This document shows positions 16,534-24,961 of a DNA stretch of 36,242 bases, piece by piece. A program made the translations under genes and the position numbers. Each line of letters opens with the position of its first letter. Positions within the stretch are counted from its first letter, which is position 1. The notes under the pieces are model-generated. The model saw only the letters and a program-made list of their open reading frames with translations. It was not told the origin of the DNA and searched no databases. The stretch comes from Oscillospiraceae bacterium (lineage in GTDB: Bacteria; Bacillota; Clostridia; Oscillospirales; Ruminococcaceae), in assembly GCA_017472965.1 (NCBI GenBank), contig JAFUNR010000013.1:1-36242 (forward strand), read 5' to 3'.

Positions 16534-17270
16534 TATGCCTGTACCTCCGCTTTGATCTCTTTCAGGTTCTTTTTCTTCTTTTTGCGGTAGCCGGCGCCGC
16601 CCATGCGCTTTTCAAAATACTCCACCAGCTTGGAAAGCGGGTAAGTCATGCACAGATAGATAAGCGCAACGATGATCATGGGCTCCAGCGTCAGGTAAGT
16701 AGCGCCCTTGACCATCAGGCAGCTGGTCATCAGGTCGCCGAGGAAGAAGGTGGAGGCCAGCGAGGTCTCCTTGAGCATCATGATGAACTCGTTGCCCAGC
16801 GCCGGCAGAATGTTGCGCACGGCCTGCGGCAGCACGATCTTCATCATGGTCTGGCCGCTGGAAAGGCCCAGCGAACGGGCGGCTTCGGTCTGACCCTTAT
16901 CCACAGCCTGAATACCGGAGCGGATGACCTCGGAAACATAGGCGGCGGAGTTGACACAAAGCGCCACGGCCACCCACATGAACGGGGGCATATCCAGGAA
17001 TTTCAGCACCTGCGGAATGACGAAATAGAATACATACAGCTGCAGCAGGATGGGGGTGCCGCGGATGACCTCCACATACAGCGTCACCAGAAAACGCACG
17101 AGCTTGAAGCGGGACATCTTGAGCATGGCCACCACGGTACCCAGTACAGTACCCATGGCCACCGAGATAGCGGTAAGGATCAGGGTGTTTTTGACGCCCT
17201 CGATCAGGAACAGCTGCCAGTATTTTCCCAGCAGCTTGATGATGTTGGGTATGATCAGACTGAAATCCAT
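16533..17270 (-). CDS. Polar amino-acid ABC transporter, permease
   Basis: 245 residues from the ATG at 17270 (AAAGGA upstream; a longer frame lacks a site). About five membrane segments. The cytoplasmic loop that docks on the ATPase is [20 protein letters not shown], the EAA motif of HisM/GlnP-type permeases, and the conserved [12 protein letters not shown] lies N-terminal to it. Only one permease gene is present, so the channel should be a homodimer. The C-terminus is very basic (YRKKKKKN). Second gene of the operon, after the binding protein. Confidence 0.93.
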   Translation of the reverse strand: MDFSLIIPNIIKLLGKYWQLFLIEGVKNTLILTAISVAMGTVLGTVVAMLKMSRFKLVRFLVTLYVEVIRGTPILLQLYVFYFVIPQVLKFLDMPPFMWVAVALCVNSAAYVSEVIRSGIQAVDKGQTEAARSLGLSSGQTMMKIVLPQAVRNILPALGNEFIMMLKETSLASTFFLGDLMTSCLMVKGATYLTLEPMIIVALIYLCMTYPLSKLVEYFEKRMGGAGYRKKKKKNLKEIKAEVQA

Positions 17271-17302
17271 ACAAATTATCCTTTCATTATTCAAGCACAA
17301 GG

Positions 17303-17325
17303 CCGGCAACCGAAGTGGCTGCCGG
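17303..17325 (-). promoter_or_regulatory. Intergenic mRNA hairpin between binding protein and permease
   Basis: Nine-pair stem, CCGGCAACC (17303-17311) with GGCTGCCGG (17317-17325), one G-T wobble, five-base loop, no U-tract leftward. Such hairpins often protect the upstream message so that more binding protein than permease is made; this role is inference. Confidence 0.6.
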
Positions 17326-17354
17326 TCTTATGAAAGCATCTTCAGTTAAATGCC

Positions 17355-18176
17355 TCAGGCAACGTTGCCCTCATCGTCGTAAGAAACGTCGATACCGGCG
17401 ATGCTCTGAGCCTCGGCATACCACTCTTCGTTCAGACCGGCGGCCTCAGCCTTGGCGATCAGCTCGTTGACCAGCTCGGTCATCTCATCGTCGCCCTTCT
17501 GCAGCAGCACCACATTGGCGGTGTACTTCTCGTCAACTTCGAAGAAGAAGCCGGACTTGGCAACCTCGGGGTTGGAGGCGATGATGGCCTCGCCGTTACC
17601 CTCGGCAACAGCCAGAACATCGAAGTCGCCGTTCTTCAGCTGCAGGATGGCGGTGCCCAGATCACCGATGGTGACCAGCTCGCAGTCGGGCAGCTGCTCC
17701 TTGACCAGGCTCTCCTGCAGGGAGGCGGTCTGAGCACCGACCTTCAGGCCGGCACCGGTGCCGACATCGGCAAACTTGTCGCCGTTCTCAGCCAGGGTGA
17801 TCAGGATCTGGTTGGACTCGTTATCACCGGCATGGTAATAATCGGAGATGTTGTAGTTGGCGGCGCGGTCCTCAGTCCAGGAGAAGCCGGAGATGGCCAT
17901 ATCAACGGAACCGGTGTAGACGGCGGTCTGGCAGGCATCGAAGCTCATGGGCTGGATGACCAGCTCCTTGCCCATTTCCTCGGCGAAATACTTGGCCATG
18001 GAAACGTCGAAGCCGACGAACTGATCCTGACCCTCCTTGGTGGGGTCAACGAACTCCATGGGAGCAAAGTCCGGAGAGATGGCAACGGTCAGGGTGTCGC
18101 CGCCGCTGGAAGAGCAGCCGGCAAAGCACAGGGCGGACAGGCACAGGGCCAGAACGATAGCGATGATCTTTTTCAT
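17355..18176 (-). CDS. ABC transporter substrate-binding lipoprotein, polar amino-acid type
   Basis: 273 residues. The start at 18176 gives a proper lipoprotein signal peptide: MKK, a hydrophobic stretch, then FAGC with Cys21 to be lipidated. The remainder is a family-3 extracellular solute-binding protein: TVAISPDFAPMEFVDP, VGFDVSMAKYFAEEMGKEL, and FDACQTAVYTGSVDMAISG are the usual ligand-binding lobes. The mature protein sits outside the membrane and delivers an amino acid or derivative to the permease. GGAG precedes the ATG. First gene of the operon, expressed from a consensus promoter through a leader of about 95 bases that contains a large stem. Confidence 0.93.
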   Translation of the reverse strand: MKKIIAIVLALCLSALCFAGCSSSGGDTLTVAISPDFAPMEFVDPTKEGQDQFVGFDVSMAKYFAEEMGKELVIQPMSFDACQTAVYTGSVDMAISGFSWTEDRAANYNISDYYHAGDNESNQILITLAENGDKFADVGTGAGLKVGAQTASLQESLVKEQLPDCELVTIGDLGTAILQLKNGDFDVLAVAEGNGEAIIASNPEVAKSGFFFEVDEKYTANVVLLQKGDDEMTELVNELIAKAEAAGLNEEWYAEAQSIAGIDVSYDDEGNVA

Positions 18177-18209
18177 GATGTTTCTCCTTTTGGTATTGCA
18201 AGCTTTTTT

Positions 18210-18260
18210 CACCGGACACCGACGGCCCGGGGGCCGTTTCCCCTCTGTGGTGTGCCGGTG
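18210..18260 (-). promoter_or_regulatory. Structured 5' leader of the ABC transporter operon
   Basis: The leader pairs CACCGGCACACC (18260-18249, leftward) with GGTGTCCGGTG (18220-18210), one base bulged, around an inner ACGGCC/GGCCGT hairpin (18237-18222). Reading leftward it is followed by A residues, so it is not a terminator for this operon; reading rightward it is followed by TTTTTGTG and could stop antisense transcription. I do not recognise a known riboswitch. Confidence 0.55.
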
Positions 18261-18276
18261 TTTTTGTGATGTGCTT

Positions 18277-18305
18277 ATTATATCAGCATAAATATTCATT
18301 GTCAA
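18277..18305 (-). promoter_or_regulatory. Perfect consensus sigma-A promoter of the ABC operon
   Basis: Reading leftward: TTGACA (18300-18305), 17-base spacer, TATAAT (18277-18282). All twelve consensus bases are present. The gap from here to the terminator at 18459 is AT-rich and shows nothing else. Confidence 0.93.
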
Positions 18306-18458
18306 CCCTATTTTTTGAATTTTCTTTCATTTTATCATTTTGTACAGTATTTCGCACATCTCTGAACAACTCCTGTGCACTTGCTACAATCACAAGCTAA
18401 AATTACCGGTTTTTCGCCTGTTTCCCACGGATTTCAAGCTTTCCGGACAGAAGACACA

Positions 18459-18497
18459 TAAAAAAGCACCTGCATATTCACGATGAATATACAGGTG
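18459..18497 (-). terminator. Terminator of the aro operon
   Basis: 14-base arms with one mismatch, CACCTGCATATTCA (18467-18480) and its near-complement (18484-18497), three-base loop, six T reading leftward. It lies 13 bases past the aroQ stop. Confidence 0.9.
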
Positions 18498-18510
18498 TAT
18501 ATATTCATTT

Positions 18511-18945
18511 TCAATTTCCCGGATACTTCTGCAGAAATTGGATGCCCTCCACATAGCCCTGCAGGCCGTGGCCCTTGATGGTGTGCACGCAGGCCATGCC
18601 GATATAGGAGATCTGCCGGAAGCTTTCGCGGGCATCCACATCCGAGATGTGCACCTCCACCGTGGGCACACGCACAGCCTTGACCGCATCCAGCAGCGCG
18701 ATGCTGGTGTGGGTATAGGCGCCGGGATTGATGACGATGCCGTCAAATTTGCCCATCGCCTCCTGTATCCAGTCCACAAGGACCCCTTCGTGGTTGGTCT
18801 GGCGGCAGTCCAGTTCGATCCCCTGCTCCGCAGCATACTGCTGCAGCATGGCAATGAGGTCAGCATAGCTGCCCGCGCCGTAAATGCCCGGTTCGCGCAC
18901 GCCCAGCAGATTCAGATTGGGGCCGTTGAGCACCATGATCTTCAT
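18511..18945 (-). CDS. aroQ: 3-dehydroquinate dehydratase, type II
   Basis: 144 residues, normal size for type II enzymes. It dehydrates 3-dehydroquinate to 3-dehydroshikimate in the cytoplasm (third shikimate step), usually as a dodecamer. Seen: NGPNLNLLGVREPGIYG (7-23) carrying the catalytic Tyr22 and its Arg17 partner on the flexible lid, HEGVLVDWIQEA, INPGAYTHTSIALLDA, and VEVHISD. Its ATG overlaps the aroE/K stop by four bases (ATGA), so translation is coupled. Last gene of the operon, just before the terminator at 18459. Confidence 0.96.
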   Translation of the reverse strand: MKIMVLNGPNLNLLGVREPGIYGAGSYADLIAMLQQYAAEQGIELDCRQTNHEGVLVDWIQEAMGKFDGIVINPGAYTHTSIALLDAVKAVRVPTVEVHISDVDARESFRQISYIGMACVHTIKGHGLQGYVEGIQFLQKYPGN

Positions 18946-20168
18946 TGTTCAAAATCCTCCGCAATGGTATTTGCCTCGGTGACAGGGTCGGTATCGGGCA
19001 CGGTCACATCGGCAAAGCTTTCATAAATCGTATGGCGCGCTTCCCACAGGGCACGGATGGCCTCCGGACTTTTGCTCAGAGGGCGGCCCTCGCCGGAAAG
19101 GCGGTCCACCACGGCATCCAGATAATAGATGCGGCCGTTGCCGGCAAGCGCGGTGCGGTTGGCCTCCCGCAGGGGAGCGCCGCCGCCGCAGGCGATCACC
19201 AGACCGTGCTGCGCACCGTATTCCCGAACGATCTCCGTCTCCAGCGCGCGGAAGCTCTCCTCACCCCCGGCAGCGAAGATCTCGGGAATGCTGCGGCCGG
19301 CCCTTTCCACGATGGCGGCATCCAGATCCACAAAGGGACGGCCCAGCTTTTCGGCCGCAAGCCGGCCCACGGTGGATTTGCCGCAGCCGGGCATACCGAT
19401 GAGCACCGCATTGCTCTGCTGCCTTTCCAGCGCTTTCAGGCAGGCGAATCCCTTTTCGGGCGGGATGGCTTTGCCGGAGAAATACTCCGCCGCGGCACGG
19501 CCCTGCTCCACCAGCATGGCAAGCCCGCCGGCGGCGGGGATACCGCGGGCGCGGGCGGCCTGCACCAGCGGAGTAGCCAGCGGATTGTAGATGGCATCCA
19601 TCACGCCGGTCAGCGCGGGGAAGCCATCCAGTGAAAGCGGCGCTTCATTGCCGTTCGGGTACATACCCACCGGAGTGGTGTTGATGATGACCGCAGCATC
19701 GGCGTGCTTTTCCAGATTGGTATAGTTATCTGCTCCGGAGCGGGAGATGACCACCACCTGCGCCGCGCCGGCATCCGCCGCCACCGCCCGCGCAGTGAGA
19801 GAGGTGCCGCCGCTGCCCAGAATCAGCACCTTTTTGCCTGCAAGGCCGATCCCCGCCATGGCAAGGGCGGAGCGCATACCCGCATAATCGGTGTTGTAGC
19901 CGTACAGCACACCGTTTTTGTTCAGCACGGTGTTCACTGCGCCGATGGCGGCGGCATGGGGGTGCACCCGGTCGCAAAGCTCCAGTGCAAGAGTCTTGTA
20001 GGGGATGGTGACATTGAGCCAGTCGTATTCCTTCTTTAATAAGAAAGCGCGGGCTTCGTCCGGCTCCATGGGCAGCAGACGATAGTCATTGCAGCCCCAG
20101 AGCATGGCGTGGATGGCGGGCGAAAAGCTGTGCCCCAGAGTTCGCCCCAGCAGACCGTGGAGACTCAT
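18942..20168 (-). CDS. aroE-aroK: Fused shikimate dehydrogenase-shikimate kinase
   Basis: 408 residues with two enzymes in one chain. Residues 1-about 245 are AroE: SFSP (14-17), VTIPYK with catalytic Lys58, NTDYAG with Asp94, the NADP loop GSGGTS (118-123) and NTTPVGM (163-169). Residues about 252-408 are AroK: P-loop GMPGCGKST (258-266), DLD (281-283), GGG (328-330) and the lid GRPL (361-364). It should reduce 3-dehydroshikimate and then phosphorylate shikimate, two consecutive steps. There is no stop or frameshift between the parts. It overlaps pheA by four bases and aroQ by four bases. Bacteria usually encode these enzymes separately. Confidence 0.94.
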   Translation of the reverse strand: MSLHGLLGRTLGHSFSPAIHAMLWGCNDYRLLPMEPDEARAFLLKKEYDWLNVTIPYKTLALELCDRVHPHAAAIGAVNTVLNKNGVLYGYNTDYAGMRSALAMAGIGLAGKKVLILGSGGTSLTARAVAADAGAAQVVVISRSGADNYTNLEKHADAAVIINTTPVGMYPNGNEAPLSLDGFPALTGVMDAIYNPLATPLVQAARARGIPAAGGLAMLVEQGRAAAEYFSGKAIPPEKGFACLKALERQQSNAVLIGMPGCGKSTVGRLAAEKLGRPFVDLDAAIVERAGRSIPEIFAAGGEESFRALETEIVREYGAQHGLVIACGGGAPLREANRTALAGNGRIYYLDAVVDRLSGEGRPLSKSPEAIRALWEARHTIYESFADVTVPDTDPVTEANTIAEDFEQ

Positions 20169-21304
20169 GCCTCGGAATATGCGCCCAGGAAGGTGAGCTG
20201 CTCGGTGCAGCCGGCCAGATCGTCCAGCAGGCAGACGACCTGTTCATCCCGGATATCCGCGTCGATATCAATATAGAAAAGGAACTCGAAATCGTGGCCG
20301 GAGATGGGGCGGCTCTCCAGCTTGCTGACATTGAGCCCGAGGGTGGCGAACAGGGAAAGCACCTCATACAGTGCGCCGGGCCGATGGGCGGCGCGGAACA
20401 TCAGACTGATTTTGGTGCAGCCTTCAAAGATCTGCAGATCGCGGGCGATGCAGATGAAACGGGTATAGTTGTTATCGGAATTCTGGATATCGCGGTACAG
20501 CCTGACAAGGCCGTACAGACCGCAGGCCTCCGGCGAGCAGATGGCCGCCGTATCGCTGCGCTCGCTTTGGGAAACGCTCTGCGCCGCCACGGCGGTGTTG
20601 GCCACGGGGATGATGCGGGCATTGGGGAATTTTTTCAGAAATTCGCTGCACTGGCCGATGGCCTGCTCATGGGAGTAGATCTCGCGGATATCCTCCTGCC
20701 TTGTGCCGGGCTTTGCCACCAGACAGTGGTTGATGCGCAGCTTGATGGAGCGCACGATGTAGAAGCTGTGCTTTTGCATCAGATCATACACAGCGTTCAC
20801 CGAGCCGTAGATGTTGTTCTCGATAGGCAGCACGCCGTACTGACACAGGCCGCTGTTGACAGCGCGGGCCACCCCCTCGAAATGATCCATAAACAGGATA
20901 TTGGCACCGGAGAACAGCTTATCGCAGGCGATCTGGGAGTAAGCGCCCTCCACGCCCTGACAGGCGACGGTACCGGCGGCGGGCAGCTTGCGGGGCGAGC
21001 TTTGCAGCGCGGCGGCGATCTGACGGGAAAGAGCAGAATCCTGCCCCATGCGCACCGACTGATAGGCGCGGCTCATGGCCATCAGCTGGGTGAACAGCTG
21101 ACGGGTATACTGATCCAGCGGTGCTTCCAGCCCGGCGGTGTGACGGGCCAGCACCTCGCGTTCGCGGGTGCGGTTCAGAATGGGCAGACCGTTGGCGCGT
21201 TTGTATTCCGCCACCTGCGCGGCCGTTTCCATCCGGCGCAGAAACAGCGCCCTGATCTGATCGTCGATCTCATTGATCTGCAAACGAAGTTCGGAAAGAT
21301 CCAT
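20165..21304 (-). CDS. pheA: Chorismate mutase-prephenate dehydratase
   Basis: 379 residues from the ATG at 21304; an ATG nine bases earlier lies inside the Shine-Dalgarno region (AAAGGATG). Domains: AroQ-type chorismate mutase (1-about 85, starting DLSELRLQINEIDDQI), prephenate dehydratase (about 112-290, with the TRF motif at 281-283), and an ACT regulatory domain (about 298-376) with GALY (310-313) and ESRP (330-333), the residues that bind phenylalanine for feedback inhibition. It converts chorismate through prephenate to phenylpyruvate. An 88-base gap separates it from aroC; no terminator is seen there. Confidence 0.96.
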   Translation of the reverse strand: MDLSELRLQINEIDDQIRALFLRRMETAAQVAEYKRANGLPILNRTREREVLARHTAGLEAPLDQYTRQLFTQLMAMSRAYQSVRMGQDSALSRQIAAALQSSPRKLPAAGTVACQGVEGAYSQIACDKLFSGANILFMDHFEGVARAVNSGLCQYGVLPIENNIYGSVNAVYDLMQKHSFYIVRSIKLRINHCLVAKPGTRQEDIREIYSHEQAIGQCSEFLKKFPNARIIPVANTAVAAQSVSQSERSDTAAICSPEACGLYGLVRLYRDIQNSDNNYTRFICIARDLQIFEGCTKISLMFRAAHRPGALYEVLSLFATLGLNVSKLESRPISGHDFEFLFYIDIDADIRDEQVVCLLDDLAGCTEQLTFLGAYSEA

Positions 21305-21393
21305 GGGGTACATCCTTTCACGGAAAATGCGTGTAATATATATGGTGCCGAGGGCACGGTCTCAACAGGAGGAGCGTCGGCGGGCAAAGTGCC

Positions 21394-22527
21394 TTACGCC
21401 CACACAGCCGCAGGATCCAGCAGCAGATCCAGCACCGCAAGGGCGGCAACGGCCTCCGCCACCGGCACGGCACGGTGAACGATACAGGGATCATGGCGTC
21501 CCCTGACCGCCAGCACGGTGTTTTCGCCGGCGGCAAGATCCACACTTTGCTGCTCGCGCCCGATGGAGGGCGTGGGCTTGAGCGCCAGCCGGAATACCAG
21601 CGGCATACCGGTGGTGCTGCCGCCCAGCACACCGCCCGCATCGTTCTTGACGGTACGAACCGTGCCGTTTTCCACCGTGTAGGGGTCGTTTTGCTGCGAA
21701 CCGCAGCCCTCGCAGCCGGCAAAGCCGCTGCCGAATTCAATGCCGCGCACACCGGGGATGCCGAAGGCTGCGGCGGCGATACGGTTTTCCACACCGTCAA
21801 ACATATGTGCGCCCAGCCCTGCCGGCAGGCCGGTGACAATGCAGCGGATGCTGCCGCCCACCGAGTCGCCGGTCTCCTTTGCTGCAGCGATGACGGCTTT
21901 CATCCTTTCGCCCGCGGCGTCATCCAGCACGGGGAACTCCTTTGCCTTGACGGCGGCAAGGGCGGTCTCATCGGGGGCACAGGCATCCGGCACGGCATCG
22001 CACACACCGCCCACAGAGGCGATATGGGCATACACCTGCACCCCGCGGCGGGCCAGCAGCTGCTGCGCCACACCGCCGGCAAAGCACAGCGGGGCGGTCA
22101 TGCGGCCGGAAAATGCGCCGCCGCCGCGGATATCGTTGGCGCCGCCGTAGCGCACAAAGGCGGGGTAATCGCTGTGGCCCGGGCGGGGAATGCGCAGCGT
22201 CGGAGCAGGGGCGGCAAACTCATCCGGCTTTCCCGCCAGATTGGCATAATCCGCGCTGCGGGTATCGGTGTTGCGGATCACGGCGGCCAGCGGCGCGCCG
22301 ACGGTGTGCCCATCCAGAAGGCCGGAGAGCACCTCCGGCACATCCGCCTCTTTGCGGGCGGTGGAAAGAGCGTTTTTGCCGGGGGCGCGGCGGGCCATGA
22401 AGGCGGCCACAGCGGCGAGATCCACCTCTTCGCCTGCGGGCAGACCATCCATCACCACGCCGATGGCGGCGGCATGGCTCTGGCCGAACACCTGAATCTT
22501 CAGATTTTTACCGTATGTAAAGGACAT
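21394..22527 (-). CDS. aroC: Chorismate synthase
   Basis: 377 residues. It makes chorismate from EPSP with reduced FMN as cofactor. Seen: GQSHAAAIG with His18, the RPGHSDY block, and RGGGAFSGRMT, all conserved in the family; the C-terminal DPCIVHRAVPVAEA block is also present. AGAGGAG precedes the ATG. It lies 51 bases after aroA. No NADPH-flavin reductase domain is fused, so it needs an external source of reduced flavin, as in other bacteria with monofunctional AroC. Confidence 0.96.
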   Translation of the reverse strand: MSFTYGKNLKIQVFGQSHAAAIGVVMDGLPAGEEVDLAAVAAFMARRAPGKNALSTARKEADVPEVLSGLLDGHTVGAPLAAVIRNTDTRSADYANLAGKPDEFAAPAPTLRIPRPGHSDYPAFVRYGGANDIRGGGAFSGRMTAPLCFAGGVAQQLLARRGVQVYAHIASVGGVCDAVPDACAPDETALAAVKAKEFPVLDDAAGERMKAVIAAAKETGDSVGGSIRCIVTGLPAGLGAHMFDGVENRIAAAAFGIPGVRGIEFGSGFAGCEGCGSQQNDPYTVENGTVRTVKNDAGGVLGGSTTGMPLVFRLALKPTPSIGREQQSVDLAAGENTVLAVRGRHDPCIVHRAVPVAEAVAALAVLDLLLDPAAVWA

Positions 22528-22578
22528 AAAGAGGGCTCCTCTCTGCCGGAAAATACAATTTTTCAGAGCGGACGGCGA

Positions 22579-23853
22579 TCACAGGCTTTCCGCCCTGCCG
22601 CCCAGTGCCCGCCAGTCATCGAAAAAGGCGGGGTAGGATTTATCCGCCGCCTGTGCGCCGCGGATGATAACCGGTGCGCGGCAGATCAGCGAGGCCACAG
22701 CCGCCGCCATGACGATGCGGTGATCGTTGGCGCCGTCCGCCTCGCCGCCGCAAAGCGTTCCCGTGCCGCGGACGGTAAGGGTATCGGCAGTCTCGGAGGC
22801 GCTGCCGCCGAGGCTTTGCAGCAGGGTACGTGTAGCGGCGATGCGGTCGCTTTCCTTAATGCGCAGCCGCGCCGCATTGGCAAAGGTGGTGTTTTTGCAC
22901 TGTCCCGCAGCCAGCACCGCCAGCACGGGCACCAGATCGGGGATGGCATCCACATCCAGTACGGTATCGCCGGGGGCGGTGATAGCGGCGATGGTATCCG
23001 GCACGGCGCGGTCACCCTGCACACTGGCGGCATTTAAGCCCTGCACCGTGATGCCCGCGCCGCCGCGGGCCCTGAGCAGGACATCGGCGCACAGCCAGAA
23101 TGCCGCATTGGACCAGTCGCCCTCGGCTTCGACCGAACCGGGGGAGCGGTATCGCTGCCCGCCGGGGATGCGCCAGCACAGCAGGCCGTTTTCCTCATAC
23201 TTTTCCGTCCGCACGCCGAAGCCGGCCTGCACGGCGGCGGTGATATCCAGATACCCTGCCGAAACGGCGGGGGTGGTCAGGCGCAGGACACTTTGCTGCC
23301 CGAGCAGCGGCAGCGCCAGCAGCAGACCGGTGATATACTGGCTGCTCACATTGCCCGGCAGGGCATAGTCACCGCCGCACAGTCTGCCGCTGACGGCAAG
23401 GGGCAAATGATCCGCCGAGACCGTACAGCCGTGGGTGCGCAGTGCATTGCACAGATCCGCCATGGGGCGGCCGGGCAGCCGGCCATGACCGGTGAGGGTA
23501 AAATACGCGCTGCTCCCCTGTGCCGCATACGCAGCGGCAGCCACAGGCAGGAAAAAACGGGCGGTGGAGCCGCTTTCGCCGCAATTCAGCACGGCTGCGG
23601 CGGGCGGCGCTTTCACCGGGGTGACGCACAGCTGCCGGCTGCCGTCCGCTGCGGCAGGCTGCAGGCAGCACCCGCCGCCCAGTGCACGGATGCAGGCGGC
23701 GCTGGCTGCGATATCCTGCGAATGGCCGCGGTATGTGATACAGGTGGGAGCATCGGCAAAGCCGGCGGCGATGAGCTGCCGGTGCACGAAGGATTTGGAG
23801 GAGGGCGCCGTGATGCTGCCGCCCGGTGTGCCCCTGCTTACAACAATATCCAT
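22579..23853 (-). CDS. aroA: EPSP synthase (3-phosphoshikimate 1-carboxyvinyltransferase)
   Basis: 424 residues from the ATG at 23853, four bases after the aroB stop, with AGGTGA as Shine-Dalgarno overlapping that stop. It transfers enolpyruvyl from PEP to shikimate-3-phosphate. Seen: APSSKSFVHR (16-25), with the substrate-binding Lys20, GESGSTARFF, LPGNVSSQYITGLLLALPLL, RIKESDR and NDHRIVMA. The residue pattern at the PEP site around GESGSTAR departs from the class I LFLGNAGTA motif; without alignment I cannot class it for glyphosate sensitivity. Confidence 0.95.
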   Translation of the reverse strand: MDIVVSRGTPGGSITAPSSKSFVHRQLIAAGFADAPTCITYRGHSQDIAASAACIRALGGGCCLQPAAADGSRQLCVTPVKAPPAAAVLNCGESGSTARFFLPVAAAAYAAQGSSAYFTLTGHGRLPGRPMADLCNALRTHGCTVSADHLPLAVSGRLCGGDYALPGNVSSQYITGLLLALPLLGQQSVLRLTTPAVSAGYLDITAAVQAGFGVRTEKYEENGLLCWRIPGGQRYRSPGSVEAEGDWSNAAFWLCADVLLRARGGAGITVQGLNAASVQGDRAVPDTIAAITAPGDTVLDVDAIPDLVPVLAVLAAGQCKNTTFANAARLRIKESDRIAATRTLLQSLGGSASETADTLTVRGTGTLCGGEADGANDHRIVMAAAVASLICRAPVIIRGAQAADKSYPAFFDDWRALGGRAESL

Positions 23854-23857
23854 CTGC

Positions 23858-24931
23858 TCACCTGTTTTCGTCTTCCGCCGCACAGCCGGCGGCGATCCAT
23901 GCATCCAGCTCTTCCAGCGCAAGCTTTCTGGTCACAGCCCTGCCCGGCTGCTGCGGCACCACCACCGTGATACCGCCCGTGCTCCGCTTTTTATCGCTGC
24001 GGGCGGCGGCGCACAGAGCCTGCACCGGCATATTCACCGCGGTGGGCAGATCGTGGCGCACGCACAGCGCGGCGATGCGTTCACACAGACCGGCGGGGGC
24101 ACAGCCGGCAGCCTCGGCAGCGCGGGTCATAGCCACCATGCCGATGGCCACCCCGCTGCCGTGCGAAATGGTGAAATCCGAGCATTTTTCAATGGCATGA
24201 CCGATGGTATGCCCGAAATTCAGCAGCGCACGCAGACCGGTATCCCGTTCATCCTGCTCCACCACCTGTTTTTTCAGCCGGCAGCAGCGGGCGACGATGG
24301 ACTCGGCCCCGGCATGGGCATCGCAGTGCTCCAGCCACTCGAAAAAGGGCTCATCCAGAATGACACCGTACTTGATGACCTCGGCCATACCGTCGGCGAA
24401 GATATCGGGGGAGAGGGTAGCGAACACATCCGGATCACACACCACAAGACATGGCTGCCAGAAGCAGCCCGCCATATTCTTGCCGCAGGCAAGATCCACC
24501 GCCGTCTTGCCGCCCACGGAGGAATCCACCGCCGCCAGCAGCGTGGTGGGGATCTGCACAAAATCCACGCCGCGCTGGTACACGGCTGCGGCAAAGCCGG
24601 TCAGATCGCCCGTCACACCGCCGCCCAGCGCCACCAGCAGATCGCTGCGGGTCAGCCCGGCGGCGCCCAGCGCCTCCAGCAGCTGTACCAGCGTGTGCAT
24701 ATTTTTGCTGGCCTCCCCCGCGGGGAAGGTAAAGCGGTGCACGGTAAAGCCGGCAGCCTCGTAGGAGGCGGCCACGCGGTCGGCATACAGCGGCTCCACA
24801 TGGGAATCGCTGACCAGCATAACGGCGCAGGGCGCTTTGACCGCGGCGGTAAGCGCTCCCGCCTGCTGCAGCAGGCCGCTGCCGATGCAGATATCATACT
24901 CTTTGGAGGCATGAACACGGATGGTTTGCAT
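23858..24931 (-). CDS. aroB: 3-dehydroquinate synthase
   Basis: 357 residues from the ATG at 24931, with AAAGGA upstream. It cyclises DAHP to 3-dehydroquinate using NAD and a divalent metal. Seen: GGGVTGDLTGFAA (103-115) for NAD binding, QIPTTLLAAVDSSVGGKTAVD (split here as QIPTTLLAAVDSS and VGGKTAVD, 127-146), MAEVIKYG and LLNFGHTIGHAIE with metal-binding histidines. It sits between tyrA (30-base gap) and aroA (4-base gap), so it is inside the operon. Confidence 0.96.
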   Translation of the reverse strand: MQTIRVHASKEYDICIGSGLLQQAGALTAAVKAPCAVMLVSDSHVEPLYADRVAASYEAAGFTVHRFTFPAGEASKNMHTLVQLLEALGAAGLTRSDLLVALGGGVTGDLTGFAAAVYQRGVDFVQIPTTLLAAVDSSVGGKTAVDLACGKNMAGCFWQPCLVVCDPDVFATLSPDIFADGMAEVIKYGVILDEPFFEWLEHCDAHAGAESIVARCCRLKKQVVEQDERDTGLRALLNFGHTIGHAIEKCSDFTISHGSGVAIGMVAMTRAAEAAGCAPAGLCERIAALCVRHDLPTAVNMPVQALCAAARSDKKRSTGGITVVVPQQPGRAVTRKLALEELDAWIAAGCAAEDENR

Positions 24932-24961
24932 AACGAGGTTCCTTTCCGGCAAAATATTGGT

